Notes: generated from the sequence alone by a model not told the origin. Shown: positions 1 through 12,108, counted from the first letter of the stretch. The stretch is 64,000 nt of DNA from Oxytropis ochrocephala (GCA_020916435.1 CM037094.1:79966936-80030935), one strand, 5' to 3'. Numbers and translations: made by a program.

Positions 1-322
1 ATGGCTCAGATTGGTAACATTGTTTGATATTCTCTGTGTTTTAGTTGTTCAAAACAGTTCCACAGTAGATTTTATTAGTGAACTGATAAAACATACATGA
101 AGTCAAAAAAAAGATATCATTTTATGAGCACATTTGAGTTATGCATATGCTTTTCCTCCATTCTTAGCTGGTTTTTTTTTCCCTTCTCTTTCTTTCTTTC
201 TTTGTGATATTCTTGCACTTGCTCTAGGCGTGGCTTCCACAAGATTTCTTCTGTAACATTTGTTGTATTCTAATTTAAAGTTTTCGATGTTTTATCTCAG
301 TCCATTTAAAGATTGTCTAGCA
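1..322. other. Unassigned AT-rich sequence
   Basis: I see no convincing gene, TE terminus or RNA here. The stretch is T-rich and intron-like, and ends at the first small hAT-type element. Confidence 0.4.
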
Positions 323-777
323 TAGTGTTATTAAACCCGGTTCGATTCGGCTGATCCGACCGAGAACCAATGGTATGACCGGTCCAAGCATATGGTTGGA
401 CCGGATATGTCACTGACCCGCCATGACCCGATCAAATTTGTGGTCGAACAAGTGATCCAACAGGTCAGGCTGGTGGGTCAAATTGGTTCAACTCGACCAA
501 TGTTGCATTTTTTGTTTCCTCTTGTGAAACGACGTAATTTTGCTTGTTGTTGTGAGGATGTTTACATAGAAATAAAATTAAAAACAACAAATTTTGCATG
601 CTCTGAAGATGCTTAAGACATGGTAGGATTTTTTTAATAATTTTTTCAAGTATGAAATTGATAGTTTTTAATTATGACCGGGTTATACGGTTCAATTAGT
701 GACTCAACGGTCCGACCAATGATCCACTAACCCAATGACTTGATCGGGTCGATGACCCCTCTGGTTTAATAACACTG
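323..777. mobile_element. Small non-autonomous hAT-like element (MITE)
   Basis: The ends are inverted repeats: AGTGTTATTAAACC at the left, and the same motif reverse-complemented at the right (GGTTTAATAACACT). Flanking 8-bp copies GTCTAGCA (315-322) and GTTTAGCA (778-785) differ at one base, which fits a hAT-type 8-bp target-site duplication. The 225-bp open frame inside has no coding character. The GACCGG/CCGGTC-rich interior can pair with itself. Confidence 0.65.
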
Positions 778-836
778 GTTTAGCAAGCTTGTATTTAGTG
801 ATGTTTTCCATGTTTACATCATACATTATCTGTAAA

Positions 837-1252
837 CAGTGGCGGATCTTGGGAAAAAAATTGGGGGGTGCCACATTTTTAAGAAATATATAAAATATTT
901 TTTACCATGCATTCTAAATTGTTTATTTGGTTCAATGGTAAATTTTAAGCATATCAATATTATTGTCCGCGGTTCAAATCTTACAAGGAGTAGTTTTTGT
1001 TTTAATTTTGAGAAAAATATACTAAATGACTGCAAAAATACAGAAATGTCAGTCGCAGGTATCGAACCAAGGACTTAGACATTGTTAACTACTCGATTAA
1101 CCGCTGCGTTGTCTAGTACATTTGGTTATTTTGGTTCGTTTAATTTTATATAATCTAATATTGTGGATTAAATATATGTGTATATATAGTAAATTTTTAA
1201 AAAATTGGGGGGTACCGTGGCATCCCTCCGCTCCTATGAAGATCCGCCCCTG
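837..1252. mobile_element. hAT-type MITE with perfect 8-bp TSD
   Basis: Left end CAGTGGCGGATCTT; right end reads CAGGGGCGGATCTT on the other strand. A perfect 8-bp duplication TCTGTAAA flanks it (829-836 and 1253-1260). The 416-bp interior carries no transposase. TIRs starting CAG and an 8-bp duplication are the hAT signature. Confidence 0.8.
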
Positions 1253-1260
1253 TCTGTAAA

Positions 1261-2620
1261 TAAATATGAAACAAGCACTCTCTTGTGGTGGGAGTTTTGT
1301 AGCATTGGGTTGTCTTTTTTGCAACTAAGATTCCTTTGGAAAATTGGATGTTCATGTGTCTATCATAACCCATCAAGCAAAACTTGGATAAAGTATCGCA
1401 GTTGGGTATGCATCTTTCTTATATACTTTTTAAATTGTTTTTTGTTCTTATTCAATTATCAGATTCTTTTTTTTCCTATGAAAATAAAAAAAATCACCCA
1501 TTTTTGGTGGAACACATCTAAGGTGAAGCTTAGAAAACGTGGTTATAGGTAGCTCCTGATGGTTTAATTTTGGGACATAGAGGTTTTATGTGAAATCACA
1601 AAATAGTTTTGTTTCACTGGTGTACCACATTTTCCAAGTTCCACCTTGGACGCCATCAATCTTCGACCATTTGAATATGAATCTTTCAATAGGAGTGAAT
1701 ATCTTGGTTTTGGACAAAAAAGTTGGGGTCCGATTTGGTCCCTAAGATAGTAAGGCGTTAAGTGCGTCAAAAGGAAAAAAGGGGAATGACAGGAAATCCT
1801 TAAGCAAGCAAATAGTGTTGTGTACTTGCTACAAATTATAGGACATTTGAAAACTATGTTTCACATTTCTAAGATTGTGGATGTGCTGTTTGAGACAAAG
1901 TTTATCAGTGGCTACCTTACAATTCATACAATAAGACCTAGTTTAGTGTTTTCTTGTTAGTTGGATAATACTTAGAAAGATGCCACTGAGTTTGTTAAAG
2001 TTTTTACCGTTTCAACCTTGAGGATAAGGTTGTCATAGATGAGCGGAGTACGGAGATACTGTTATCAACCTTGAGGATAAGGTTGTCTTAGACGAGCAGA
2101 GTCATGATACTGTTATCGGGAGTAATGAAGAGAAACACAACGATGTGGGCCAAGTGAGTTAATCAAACCCAAGTCGAACTATGGTAGTCACGAGTTCATT
2201 TTTCTATCAGTTTCTCTTCAATTCCTTCTCTGTTTTGTGCAATTTCAATCTGTTAGCTTTGATGTCATGAGCATCGTCCATTTGGCAACATGTGTATTAC
2301 AATTTTTGATGGAAGCTATGAATGAGAAAGAAAAGAACAAAAGTAAAAATGTGAAATTATATGGATAATGAGATAATGATTTAAATCAAGGGTATGTAAA
2401 GCTTATATAGTCAATGATGAGAACAACTAACTTCTGTATTTAACTAGTATAACTAACTTTACATCTAAATATCTCCTTGCAAGCTGAAATGTGTTTATTA
2501 TACTTTCAGTTTGGAAAAATAACATAAAAAAATGGCTGAAAAGAACATGAATTGTCACAAGTGGGTCATCAATGAAACTCTTAAGGGGTTATTCCCTAGT
2601 CTGTTTGAGGCGGCTAAGTT
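1261..2620. other. Unassigned sequence with a short direct repeat
   Basis: No gene is supported. At about 2012-2090 the phrase CAACCTTGAGGATAAGGTTG occurs twice, about 50 bp apart. That wording resembles the end of the pol frame in plant Ty3/gypsy elements, so this may be a retroelement scrap. An open frame on the minus strand (1564-1770) lacks coding features and includes repeat-like wording. Confidence 0.35.
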
Positions 2621-2622
2621 TA

Positions 2623-3655
2623 AATGCAAAATGGTCCCTGAAAGTGTAATCCGTCTGTCACGTTAGTCCCTCCCGTTAATGCGCGCTGTTAACTCTGTTA
2701 ATCCATTAGTTACTGTCAGTTTAGTCCCTGAAAGATGTCACTTACTGTCGGTTTGGTCCCTGAAACATATACGTGAATTCATTTTAGTCCCTCGAATCTT
2801 AAGTTACTTCAGCAAAATTTTAAACCAGAATTTACTAGTCTTGGCTCAATTTGTGCCTTGGCTTTGCTAGGCTAGTTAACACTTTGCAGTTGTATCATAT
2901 TCTCTTTTACTTTTATTTGTTACCATCATTAATCATTAGGAGTGTTTATTGATTCAATCCAAATCAAATCACTTCATGTTTTGAATATCCTAAAATCAAT
3001 TTCTAAAATCAAAGTTCCTCCCTAATTTGTCAAAATTAAATATGATGTGGAGTTCTTTTAACTTATGTGGCAAGCCACATTGGAATGCCACATAGTTTTT
3101 ATATTTTAAAAATATTATTTTAATCTATGAAATAAATAAAATAAAATTCATTGTAAACAAAGAGGAATTAAAATTAATAACCATAATTTATTAAGTTCTG
3201 CAGCACTGAAAGCTTTCGAATCAACATCAAAAATTACAATTGCTATCTAATTTCAATATAGATCAATGATTATACAAAATTATGTTGATTGATTTTCTTA
3301 GAGCAAATAAGGTCGCCCTTAACCATCGATTTTCCAATTACAATAGATCTGTGTAGTCCATGAGTCTATTGGCGTCCTTAATCAACCATTTTAAAATTTT
3401 GCTGAAGTAACTTAAGATTCAAGGGACTAAAACAAATTCACGTATATGTTTCAGGGACCAAATTGACAGTAAATGACATCTTTCAAGGACAAAAATGACA
3501 GTAACAGATGGATTAACGGAGTTAACAACACACATTGATGGGAGGGACTAACGTGACAGACGGATTACACTTTCAAGGACCATTTTGCATTTTTGTTTGA
3601 TTCAGGGACCAAATTGACAGTGAGTTACACTTTCAGGGACCAAAATGACTATTTA
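2623..3655. mobile_element. Long inverted-repeat element (Mutator-like/foldback type)
   Basis: Positions 2623-2824 and 3389-3592 are about 200-bp inverted copies of each other. Both contain repeated phrases such as GGTCCCTGAAAGTGTAA and TTACTTCAGCAAAATTTTAAA. They flank a 560-bp AT-rich loop without a gene. The right side extends to 3655 with another GGGACCAAAATGACTATTTA unit that the left side lacks, so the left end looks truncated. Long subterminal GGTCCCTGAAA arrays are typical of Mutator-like non-autonomous elements in plants; class assignment is inference. Confidence 0.6.
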
Positions 3656-4340
3656 CCCCCCATTTATTTTTTGCATGTAGGTGCTCTTCCCTAGTTTGGC
3701 TTGACATTTAGAATTGGTTGGGCATTTCGATTATCGATAAGTCAGTTGGTGATGATATGTGGCCGCTTTCAATTCCCAATAAGGTGGGGGCTTTTGGTTG
3801 GAGATTGTTCTTGGAGAAGCTTCCAACTCGTGATGTGCTCATATCGAAAGGAATTATTAACGATCTTCATGGTTGTGTTTCCCTTCGTGTTTTCGGCGTG
3901 AGGAATCTATTACCCATTTATTTTTTGCGTGTAGGTGCTCTTCTCTAGTTTGGCAATTGACTTCTAGAATTGGTTGGGCATGTCGGTTATCGATAAGTCG
4001 GTTGGTGTCACTCATTTCCGGGCTCATGGTCTGTTGCTGGATCACAAGAGGTCATGTAGGCTTCACAACCATATTCTTTTTAGGGAACATGTATTTAATC
4101 CAAAGATTGTGGTTAACCATGTTAAGTCTTATATCATAGAGTTGGTTCATTAGTTCAGAAGGCCGAAATTCTTATTTTAGGATCTCTGATTGGTGGGGTA
4201 ATCCAAATGTTTTTGAACTCTTTGTAATTGGCTTTTTGCCTCACTCTTCCTGGTGTACTCCTTTTTCTTGTGTGTTTTCCCTGGATTGAATTGCCCTTTG
4301 TACTCTCTTTAATACAATCTATTTCTTATTAAGAAAAATA
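3656..4340 (+). pseudogene. LINE 3' relic with zf-RVT domain
   Basis: A frame at about 3757-3900 reads DMWPLSIPNKVGAFGWRLF and then LPTRDVLISKGI. This is the zf-RVT region found at the C terminus of plant LINE reverse transcriptases. A second frame from 3895 gives EESITHLFFACRCSSLVW, the usual continuation (HLFF.C....W), so at least one frameshift separates them. The 3' end (4195-4335) has the TTTTTCTTG...TGTACTC...AATACAATCT wording shared with the other LINE tails here, ending in an A-rich run. About 95 bp (3661-3757) recurs at 3911-4005, an internal duplication. Non-functional. Confidence 0.7.
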
Positions 4341-4944
4341 TATAACTTAAGGAATTTGTGATTTATTGAATCCTTTTAATCAGTTAAAATCTTTATTTCA
4401 ATTATCTAACACTATAATGGCATTTATCTGGTTAGTCTATCTAGTTAGTCGATTAACGCACGTCATAACGCAAGACAAATATAGAATAACATCAACCGTT
4501 CCAATATCAAACCTTAATCATTCCCAATCTCTTCCAATTCTTTTTGATGAATCTAACAATTAAATCATATAATTTAAATTAAAATCAGTAAGAACATCAA
4601 TGAAATGTTAGTTCATCAAAAATCGGCATGTATCTAAGAATTTGAGGGTTAATTCTCCTACGTACAATAAATCCATAACAACAAAAGGTTATATCATCAA
4701 GAAAGACACATATATAATCTCTGCTCATATATGGATCTAACAATTACTAAGCACTAAAAAGGATTTAGTAAACCACCAAACTTCCTTAATTGTCTCCCAT
4801 TCCACCAATCACCATATAAAATGAGCCCCATTTCCCCATACCTAGAATGGAACACAACAGTGGACAAGAGAAGAAGTGTGACTATCCCAAGGTTCTTCGA
4901 CAGAATATTTTTTGAAAGCATAAGAAAAAGTGTTATAGTAGAAA

Positions 4945-5680
4945 GGTTCTGTTTAATTCGCAAATAGGAAAGTATTGGAGTGAACAGTACAGTATTGGAA
5001 ACATGTTGTCCAGTAGACTATTTGGTGAATACTAGACATCACAAATAAAAAAATGTTAAATTTACTATAATGCTGTTTATAAGGTTTATAATGATGTTAT
5101 ATAACATATTATAATATAATTAAAAAATTACAGAGAAAATAATATGAGAGAGAAGTAAGAGACAGAGAGATAGAGGGAGAGCTAAAGAGGGGTCACGATA
5201 TGAGAAGATATATAGAAGAGAGATTAGAGGAGAGGCAGGGAGAGAAAAAGGAGAGATAAGAATGAGATAGGAGAGAGGCTAGAGAGGGAGAGGGAGATGG
5301 AGCGAGGGGTAATGATATCAGAATATATAAAGAAGTGATATGAGATATATATTTAGAGAGAGAGAGAGGGGGGAGAGTGAGATATGAGAGAGGGAGAGAA
5401 TGAGAGAATAGAAGAGAGAGGGATAGAGGGGAGAGAGAAGAGAGAAAATTATTGAGTATGAAATAAAAATAGTACTATTATTGTAACTTTTGGGGTGAAT
5501 AGAAAGTTGTATTGTGGAACAGAAGGTTGTATTGTGATTTTGTGAAGGACAAGAATTTGGGGTTTGGTCCAGTCCATTGCCCCCACTGTTGTCTAGTACC
5601 ATGAATAATTTTTCAAATCAAACAGGGTACAATTGGAGTTGTCCACTAATCTCCTACTTTTTAGCAAACCAAACGCACCC
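4945..5680. mobile_element. PIF/Harbinger-type MITE
   Basis: The left end GGTTCTGTTTAATTCGC and the right end (GGGTGCGTTTGGTTTGC on the other strand) are inverted repeats of the PIF/Harbinger form. AAA flanks both sides as a 3-bp duplication. Segment B lacks it: TGTTATAGAATAAATG near 27180 is the empty site. The interior is a GA-rich microsatellite (5145-5450) plus a block shared with the MITE at 37955-38631. Confidence 0.7.
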
Positions 5681-6439
5681 AAAATATGAGATGAATACAT
5701 ATTAGGGTAAATACTAGAAACTGATTCCCACAAATTTACACTCCAAAGTTAGTGATTTGGAGGGAAGGGAGATAAACTCAAATGGTGAGTTTTAATTTGT
5801 TTGAAGTTTGGTTCTTTGAGAGAGATGACCAAAGATGCTTCTTTTCCGTATTTAGTGAGGGTAAAAAGGATTAAAACTATAAAAAAATAAAATAAATAAA
5901 TCATGTTTAAATACATCGCAGTAAACCAAGTTTTAAACAAACTTAATTTGCAAAATGGGGTGTAACCAAGCTTGCAAAACATACCCAAATAATCCATCAA
6001 AACCTGAAATTATTTATTACATCATCAAAGTCTGACTTGTAATGTAAAATGATAGATGATGAAGTCAATCACCACGTGCGCGTCTCATGTTCTTAAATAC
6101 CTCTCTCATTTCTGCATCCCCACAGTTCTCCATGAGTTCGCTCTGTGGCCATGTATATATAAGTCAGTATTAATTAACCTAAAAAACATGTATTAACTAA
6201 TAATTAACAGGTTTAATTAGTTAATATATAAATAAAAATAGGAACATAAGTGGCGCACCATTAGGGCATCGTTTTCTTCCCTAAGCTTCCAGTCTTCTTA
6301 CAATTGGTATAAAGCTCTTTGTAGAGATTATATACTTCAGCTTGAAGACTCTCTACACGTATTTCAAGCTCTTCAGTGTATCTCTGCAAGGTAAGAAGTA
6401 CAAACAACAAAAATATTATCTATTTTCCTAGCAAGATCA

Positions 6440-8880
6440 AATATATATAAACCTTATATAAGTTATGCAACTAAAGTGAAAGTGAAGCACATGCAGTAAA
6501 AAATTTCACATTCATAGTCGGCGGCACACTTAACTCCTTAAGTTGGAAGGTGAAAAATAATAATATTAATTTTGGTAGGTGTTGTGTTCAGATTTGGTGA
6601 GCTAGGTTGCCTTAGAAAAAATCTGAATATAATTTATTCGATCTCACTTGTATTGTATTCAGTCACACATATTTTCCACTGATTTGATATCAACGTGATG
6701 CAATCATACAAATATATTTTAAATAAAATTAAGTATAAAAGTCATTTATGTGGCTCGATGAAATTTGTGAGTTTACTTATCAAAGGGTGTGAGTTCAGTT
6801 CTAGGGGATTACCGTGACTAATTTTATTAATATCACATTGGGTTAATTGCTCACATTTTTCTAAGAGTAACCTAGCATTTACTTTCAGGTTTTATAGTTG
6901 GAATGTTTATCTTTGTGCATCAATGTCTTTTATAGTCTAAATGTTTATTTTTGTACATCAATACAGTGCATACATCTTCTCGAATCCTTTCGAATTCTCT
7001 ATTTGGCTTCCTTTTTGATCGTTTTCCCTTTGTCGTTTGACCATCCTGTCAATAAAACAATTAGCGTTGAATTTACTCTATGAAAGTGATAATAATAAAT
7101 AAAATGTAGTGTAGAATGAACAAAAAATCTATTTTCAATGTATTGCATCTGTAGGATGTAACTAGATGGTAATTATAAATTTGTGGTAGCGCGCATTTCA
7201 AGCAAAATGGGCATACGTGATAATACGAATGTAGTGTAGAATGAACAGTGCTAACTTCACTATGACCATATCTATCATGTCATACCCTACCAAACAATTG
7301 CAAATTAATTACAATATATAACGATTTTTCGAACACCCCAATATTATCAACTTATTCATCATCTCAGTTTCTCTCTATCTCTCGTATCACATTTCACCTA
7401 TCACACATCTACTCTACCATTCTCTATTTCTTTCTCTCTCTAGGTGTCCAATAGGTGTATGAGTGTTATAACAAACATAATATAAACCTTATATAAGAGA
7501 GATGTGACTAAAGTGGAAGTTCAAGTGCAAAATAATACAAATGGGTAGTCAAAATAAAACTTGTATGGAGTTATATATGTACATTTGTGAATTTTTTTAT
7601 ATTTGAAACTAAATGAATGAAAAACTATCTAAAAGAATTTGTGAAAGATTAATATACATATGTCAAATGAAGAAAAAGCAGGTATGCTATCTTCTTCCAG
7701 CATAGAAAATATCAATAAAATATATTTTTTCTTTTTAATAAAAAAAAACAGCCTAAAAGTAATATTTTTAGTGTGTTGTAACCTGGTCTTTATGGACACT
7801 GCAAAATAAAATAATATTTTAAAGAGGGATGATGAATTTTAGTCATGTGATTTCTCTTGTAAAATCGTTCCCTTTGGGTTGGTTCATGTGGGGGGAGGGA
7901 TGAAATTAATTTAAGTTTAGTATATTTTTGGTAGGTGTTATATTCAGATTTTTGAAGTCTTGGTTAACCCACATGTTTACTTAAAATCCGACACCCACAA
8001 ATTTAACATATCATGTGATGTAAACGTATATACTTTAATAAAATTACATTCACAAGTCAGTCATGTGACTTAGTGAAATTTGTGTGAGTTTATTTTCCAA
8101 AGGGTGTAAGTTCAATTCTAATGGATTATCATGACTAATTTATTAATGTCACATCATATATTGGGTTAATATTACTCACATTTTTTTAAGTGTAGCCTTT
8201 CAGACTTTATAGTTAGAATGTTTATCTTTGTGCATGAATACATATTATAATCGGAATGTTTATCTTTGTACATCAATAAAAGTTTGCAAATATATCATCT
8301 TTAGGGAGGGTACGTTGCCTAATGTCAATAGAATTAATGGTACAACAAATTAAATATTTGACTTGGGGGTGGTTTACTCTAAGGGTGGATACAAAAACCT
8401 TTATTACCTTAAAAAACTGGTGGGGGAGTTCTCTCAATAGCATGTCATTTGGTGGAGATGTTTGAGATATAATTGTACTGGGTTGTAATTGGGATTGTGG
8501 TACCCCTTGTACCTACAATTAATACATATTTGACTTATAAAAAAATACAGTTTGCAAATAAAAAGAAAAAACACTACTAGCAATATATTACATTGCATAC
8601 CTCTTCTCGATTCCTTTCAAATTCTCTATTTGGCTCCCTTTTCGATCGCTTCTTTTTGGTTTTTTGACCATCCTGTCAATAAAATAATTAATGTAGCGAT
8701 CTTAACAATAGAGTGAAACATTTGTAGGATGTAGCGAGATATACAACACTAATTTATAAAATGGTAGTGGCATTTCATGGAAAATGGCGATACATGATAA
8801 TATGAATGAAGCGTAGAAAGAACAAATTAACTCGACCACCATCTATCATGGCATTCCCTACGAAACAAATGCAAATTAAT
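6440..8880. repeat. Internal duplication that doubled exon 2 of gene A
   Basis: Two blocks, about 6440-7300 and 7480-8880, share ordered landmarks. These are ATATAAACCTTATATAAG; the AGTTTACTTATCAAAGGGTGT type phrase; TTTATAGTTGGAATGTTTAT; the 72-nt exon 2; and TATCATG(T/G)CAT followed by CAAATGCAAATTAATTACAA-like wording. Segment B has only one such block. This explains why exon 2 is present twice in copy A. Confidence 0.65.
8395..8550 (+). mobile_element. LINE 3'-tail fragment
   Basis: The phrase TGGTGGGGGAGTTCTCTCAA through GTACCCCTTGTACC and ACTTATAAAAAAAT resembles the 3' ends of the LINEs elsewhere in the window. No coding sequence remains. Confidence 0.4.
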
Positions 8881-9109
8881 TACAACAATGATTTATTGAA
8901 CACTCATAATATTATCAACACCTATTCAACATCTCAGTTTCTCAATCTCTATCACAACTCACCTATCATTTCTCAATCCCTAAGAATTTGCATATTTAAT
9001 CTACTCAATTAGAACTATGAATTTAACGGTTGGATTGACAAAATATAAAGTGTGTGAAGAGATATTAAGTGGAGTAACTTTAATTACTCTTGGAGTAAGT
9101 TGATTCCCA

Positions 9110-9112
<3 letters not shown>

Positions 9113-9199
<87 letters not shown>
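9113..9199. repeat. (TA)n microsatellite, about 43 units
   Basis: Uninterrupted AT dinucleotides. Open frames of alternating Ile/Tyr on the minus strand are artefacts of this tract. Segment B has only a very short equivalent near 32797. Confidence 0.95.
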
Positions 9200-9200
<1 letters not shown>

Positions 9201-9450
9201 CACTCACCTATAAGTATGCATGTGTAAACCAGTGATATCTTCATTGCAAAATTTATACTCCCCTTCGACAACTAAGTAAACAAATCCAAATTTAGTTTTA
9301 GGTAACTTCAAGTAGTTATTGGTTAATTATTTTTGGGCTAAACTTAAGTAAAACAATATATGCAAATTAAATATTTTCATACAATCAAAAGCAGATTTGA
9401 ATTTAATAAAAATTAATAAGGAGAGAAATTTTTTTAAGTACTAAGAAAGT

Positions 9451-10298
9451 CACTACAAAAAAACAGGGGATTAGCGAGGGACGTTGCGAGGGAAAATTAG
9501 GTCCCTCGCTAATTCAGGAATTAGCGACGGACGTAGCGAAGGAAACAGGGCTCTCGCAAGTTTGGTCATTAGCGACAGAAATAAGGCCAGTAGCGACGGA
9601 ATGGCCGTCGCTAAATGCAAGGCGCCAATTTCAAATTGTGCTGCACGCATTTCAAAGCAGTTAGCGACGAAATTAACGTCTCTCGCTAATTTCTGACCTT
9701 GACAGTACACTTTGCAGTGAATCTGACCGTTAGCGACGGAATTAACAACGTCCCTCGCTAATTTTTTTTATAATAATCTGAACCCAAACACTCTCTCTCA
9801 TTTACTCTCTTCTTCTCTTTTCTTCTCTCCCACCACCAACCACCACCACCACCACCACTCTCTTCTTCTCTTTTCACTCCACTCTCTCTCATTTACTCTC
9901 TTCTCTCTTCTTCTCTTCCACTCTCTTCTTCTCTTTTCTTCTCTTCCACCACCACACCACCACCACCGACCACCACCACCACCACCACTCTCTTTTCTTC
10001 TCTTCCACCACCACACCACCACCAACCACACTACCACCACCACCACATAGATCTCACGACCACCACCACCACACTACCACCACCACCACCACCACACAAC
10101 CACCACCACCACATACATCTCACCCTCTTTCTCCCTTACTCTTCTCCTTCTCCTTGTCTCTCTACGACACCACCACCACCACCACCACACCACCACCACT
10201 CTCACTCCTCTCTCTCTCTCTCTCTCTCTTTGAAAATTTTGGTTATAATAATAATAATAATAACAATAATAATAATAATAATAACAATAGTAATAATC

Positions 10299-10333
<35 letters not shown>

Positions 10334-10584
10334 AATAAACTCAGATTGAGAAGCGTGCGATCGATCGAGGAAGCGTCTTTGTCGGCGATTAGCAGCGAAT
10401 TAGCGAGGACTGTCCCTCGCTAATTAGCGACGAACACATTTCTCTCGCTAATTGCCATTAGCGAGGAGGGAATTAGCGACCGAACTGGTCCCTCGCTAAT
10501 TCCCTCGCTAATGGCAATTAGCGACGGAATTGGGCATGTTAGCGACCGGAAATTCCCTCGCTAATGACCGTGTTTTTTGTAGTG
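9451..10584. mobile_element. Non-autonomous CACTA transposon
   Basis: The ends are CACTACAAAAAA and TTTTTTGTAGTG, flanked by the 3-bp duplication AGT (9448-9450, 10585-10587). Segment B has the uninterrupted site GAAAGTGTCGG at about 33037, so boundaries are exact. Subterminal zones carry many TTAGCGACGGAA/CCCTCGCTAATT units in both orientations. The middle is (CCA)n, (CT)n and (AAT)n simple sequence with no transposase. Confidence 0.95.
10245..10338. repeat. Imperfect (AAT)n tract inside the CACTA element
   Basis: ATAATAATAA with scattered C and G interruptions. The poly-Asn open frame across it is an artefact. Confidence 0.9.
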
Positions 10585-10770
10585 AGTGTCGGAAAAACAA
10601 AAATTCAAGAAATTAAACCACTAATATACCTACGTACGCATACGTATGCATTTAATTGATAAAGGCGACGTTTTTAGGTTAGAAATTTTCCATAGCTATC
10701 CAGGTTTGTACCCAAAATCTCCACTTTACGTTTGTAAGTTTACAGAGTGTGTTTATCACTCCATTCGCAA

Positions 10771-10771
10771 C

Positions 10772-10868
<97 letters not shown>
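10771..10868. repeat. (AAT)n microsatellite, about 32 units
   Basis: Nearly perfect AAT repeats, about 80 bp from exon 1 of gene A. They give poly-Asn, poly-Ile and poly-Tyr artefact frames. Segment B has no equivalent tract at 33175. Confidence 0.95.
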
Positions 10869-10869
<1 letters not shown>

Positions 10870-11943
10870 ATATACATACATACATATCCAAGTATCTTGC
10901 AAAGGAGAAATTTAATTAAATGTACTGCATATTTTATCATGTTTACTTACAAGATGCCACACTGAGTCTGTGCAAGGTTTAGAAAATCCATTTGGTGACT
11001 CCATGCAGCTGAACAAGTATATGACCTGCAATGATGAACATAAGTTAGAAACCAACTATTTACAAGCATATACTTTCTTATAAGACCCTCCCTCAAACTC
11101 AATTGAGTGTAGGAGTATCAATTTGAATTTGAATATTTGTATGAAGGTGAAGACAGAGGCTTTTATACTTTTTTTTTGTCTTCTAATTTTTGTCGATTTT
11201 TAATTCAAATTTTTTTAAATACAACAAAAATGATTATGTTGCTTATCTAAAAAAACCAATGATTATGTTAAATTGAAGAAATTCAAATATTTAACTGTCA
11301 TAATTACATTAAAAAGAAAGTTGCTTAGCTAAAGAAAATTAAGGAGATAATTATTGGGAAAAAATATTTGAAGCAAGAGAAGCTATGAATGAAAAATGTG
11401 AACCAAAATTTCATAAATAAAAAAAAGTGAACTAAAATGAATGAGCTTGTGTTTATTTGAATCAATGGTGACTCCTGCAAGAGGATGGAAAACATTTAAA
11501 TTTCGACCAGATCTATATGTATACGCATTGTATAGATCTGATGATAATTTAAATATAACTAAAATAACAATATTTTTTCTTACAAATTGGAAAAAAAAAA
11601 TTGAATTTTGAGTACCAAAATCAAAATTATGATACTTTTTTAAAACATAATTATGATAACTAGAAGATCCATTTCGCACATTGAAATTCGGTGGACTGAA
11701 ATCGCAAAATCAAAATATATAAGAAACCAAAAATATAGTTAAACCTAATTTCATAAGACAACTCGAATAAATAGTTCCCCAATGAATCTTACCTAACAGC
11801 AATAGATAAAATCTAAATAGCATATAAAGCACGCAAAAAAGCCCATCAGTTTAGTGCAGTGTGTACAAGTTTAGACCAACAACAAGATAAAAAAAGACCA
11901 ATAACAAAAACGAATGTGATATTATTATGTCTGGATCAGAAAT

Positions 11944-11977
11944 GAGAGAGAGAGAGAGAGGATCTTTGAATCGCTAA

Positions 11978-12039
<62 letters not shown>

Positions 12040-12108
12040 CTTTGAATCACTAAAGTAAAGTGTTTATCATACTTCGTGTTGGTGAATTGCTTATATATAT
12101 AGATAAAT
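11944..12108 (-). promoter_or_regulatory. Putative promoter/5' leader of gene A
   Basis: On the minus strand a TATA-like TCTATATATATAAGC (12092-12108) lies upstream of (CT)n tracts at 11982-12037 and 11945-11960. In segment B the equivalent spot keeps both motifs with a much shorter CT tract. CT-rich leaders just downstream of a TATA box are common in plants; function is inferred. Confidence 0.4.

Larger units (their letters stand above)
6065..11025 (-). pseudogene. bZIP-like small leucine-zipper gene, copy A (frameshifted)
   Basis: Coding exons on the minus strand are 11004-10951 (MESPNGFSKPCTDSVWHL), 8672-8601 (exon 2a), 7045-6974 (exon 2b), 6383-6259 and 6142-6065. Each is bounded by AG and GT. 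An acceptor at 11025 implies an intron in the 5' UTR. Exon 3 matches copy B but is 125 rather than 126 nt. A base is lost where B encodes KKTEKLREEN, so A reads KKTGSLGKKTMP then stop, truncating the zipper. Exon 2 occurs twice, both 72 nt and in phase: DGQKTKKKRSKREPNREFE (2a) and DGQTTKGKRSKRKPNREFE (2b). Retaining both would double the basic stretch. Intron 1 (before exon 2a) holds the 9451-10584 CACTA and the (TA)n tract. Probably a pseudogene, unless exon 3 is skipped or the deletion is an assembly error. Confidence 0.7.

Noticed and set aside
930..1080. Possible tRNA gene (GGTTCAATGGTA ... GGTTCAAATC)
   Set aside because: No cloverleaf or acceptor stem can be drawn; it lies inside a small hAT element.
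5318..5602. Ser/Leu-rich minus-strand frame
   Set aside because: GA/CT microsatellite inside the PIF MITE.
9001..9271. Minus-strand frames of alternating Tyr/Ile
   Set aside because: Direct translation of the (TA)n tract.
9798..10046. Val/Trp/Arg-rich minus-strand frame
   Set aside because: (CCA)n and (TTC)n simple sequence inside the 1.1-kb CACTA element.
9451..10584. CRISPR-like array of GCGACGGAA repeats
   Set aside because: Units are in both orientations, unevenly spaced and bounded by CACTA ends in a plant genome.
10646..10940. Poly-Asn, poly-Ile and poly-Tyr frames
   Set aside because: Translations of (AAT)n; no conserved flanking sequence.
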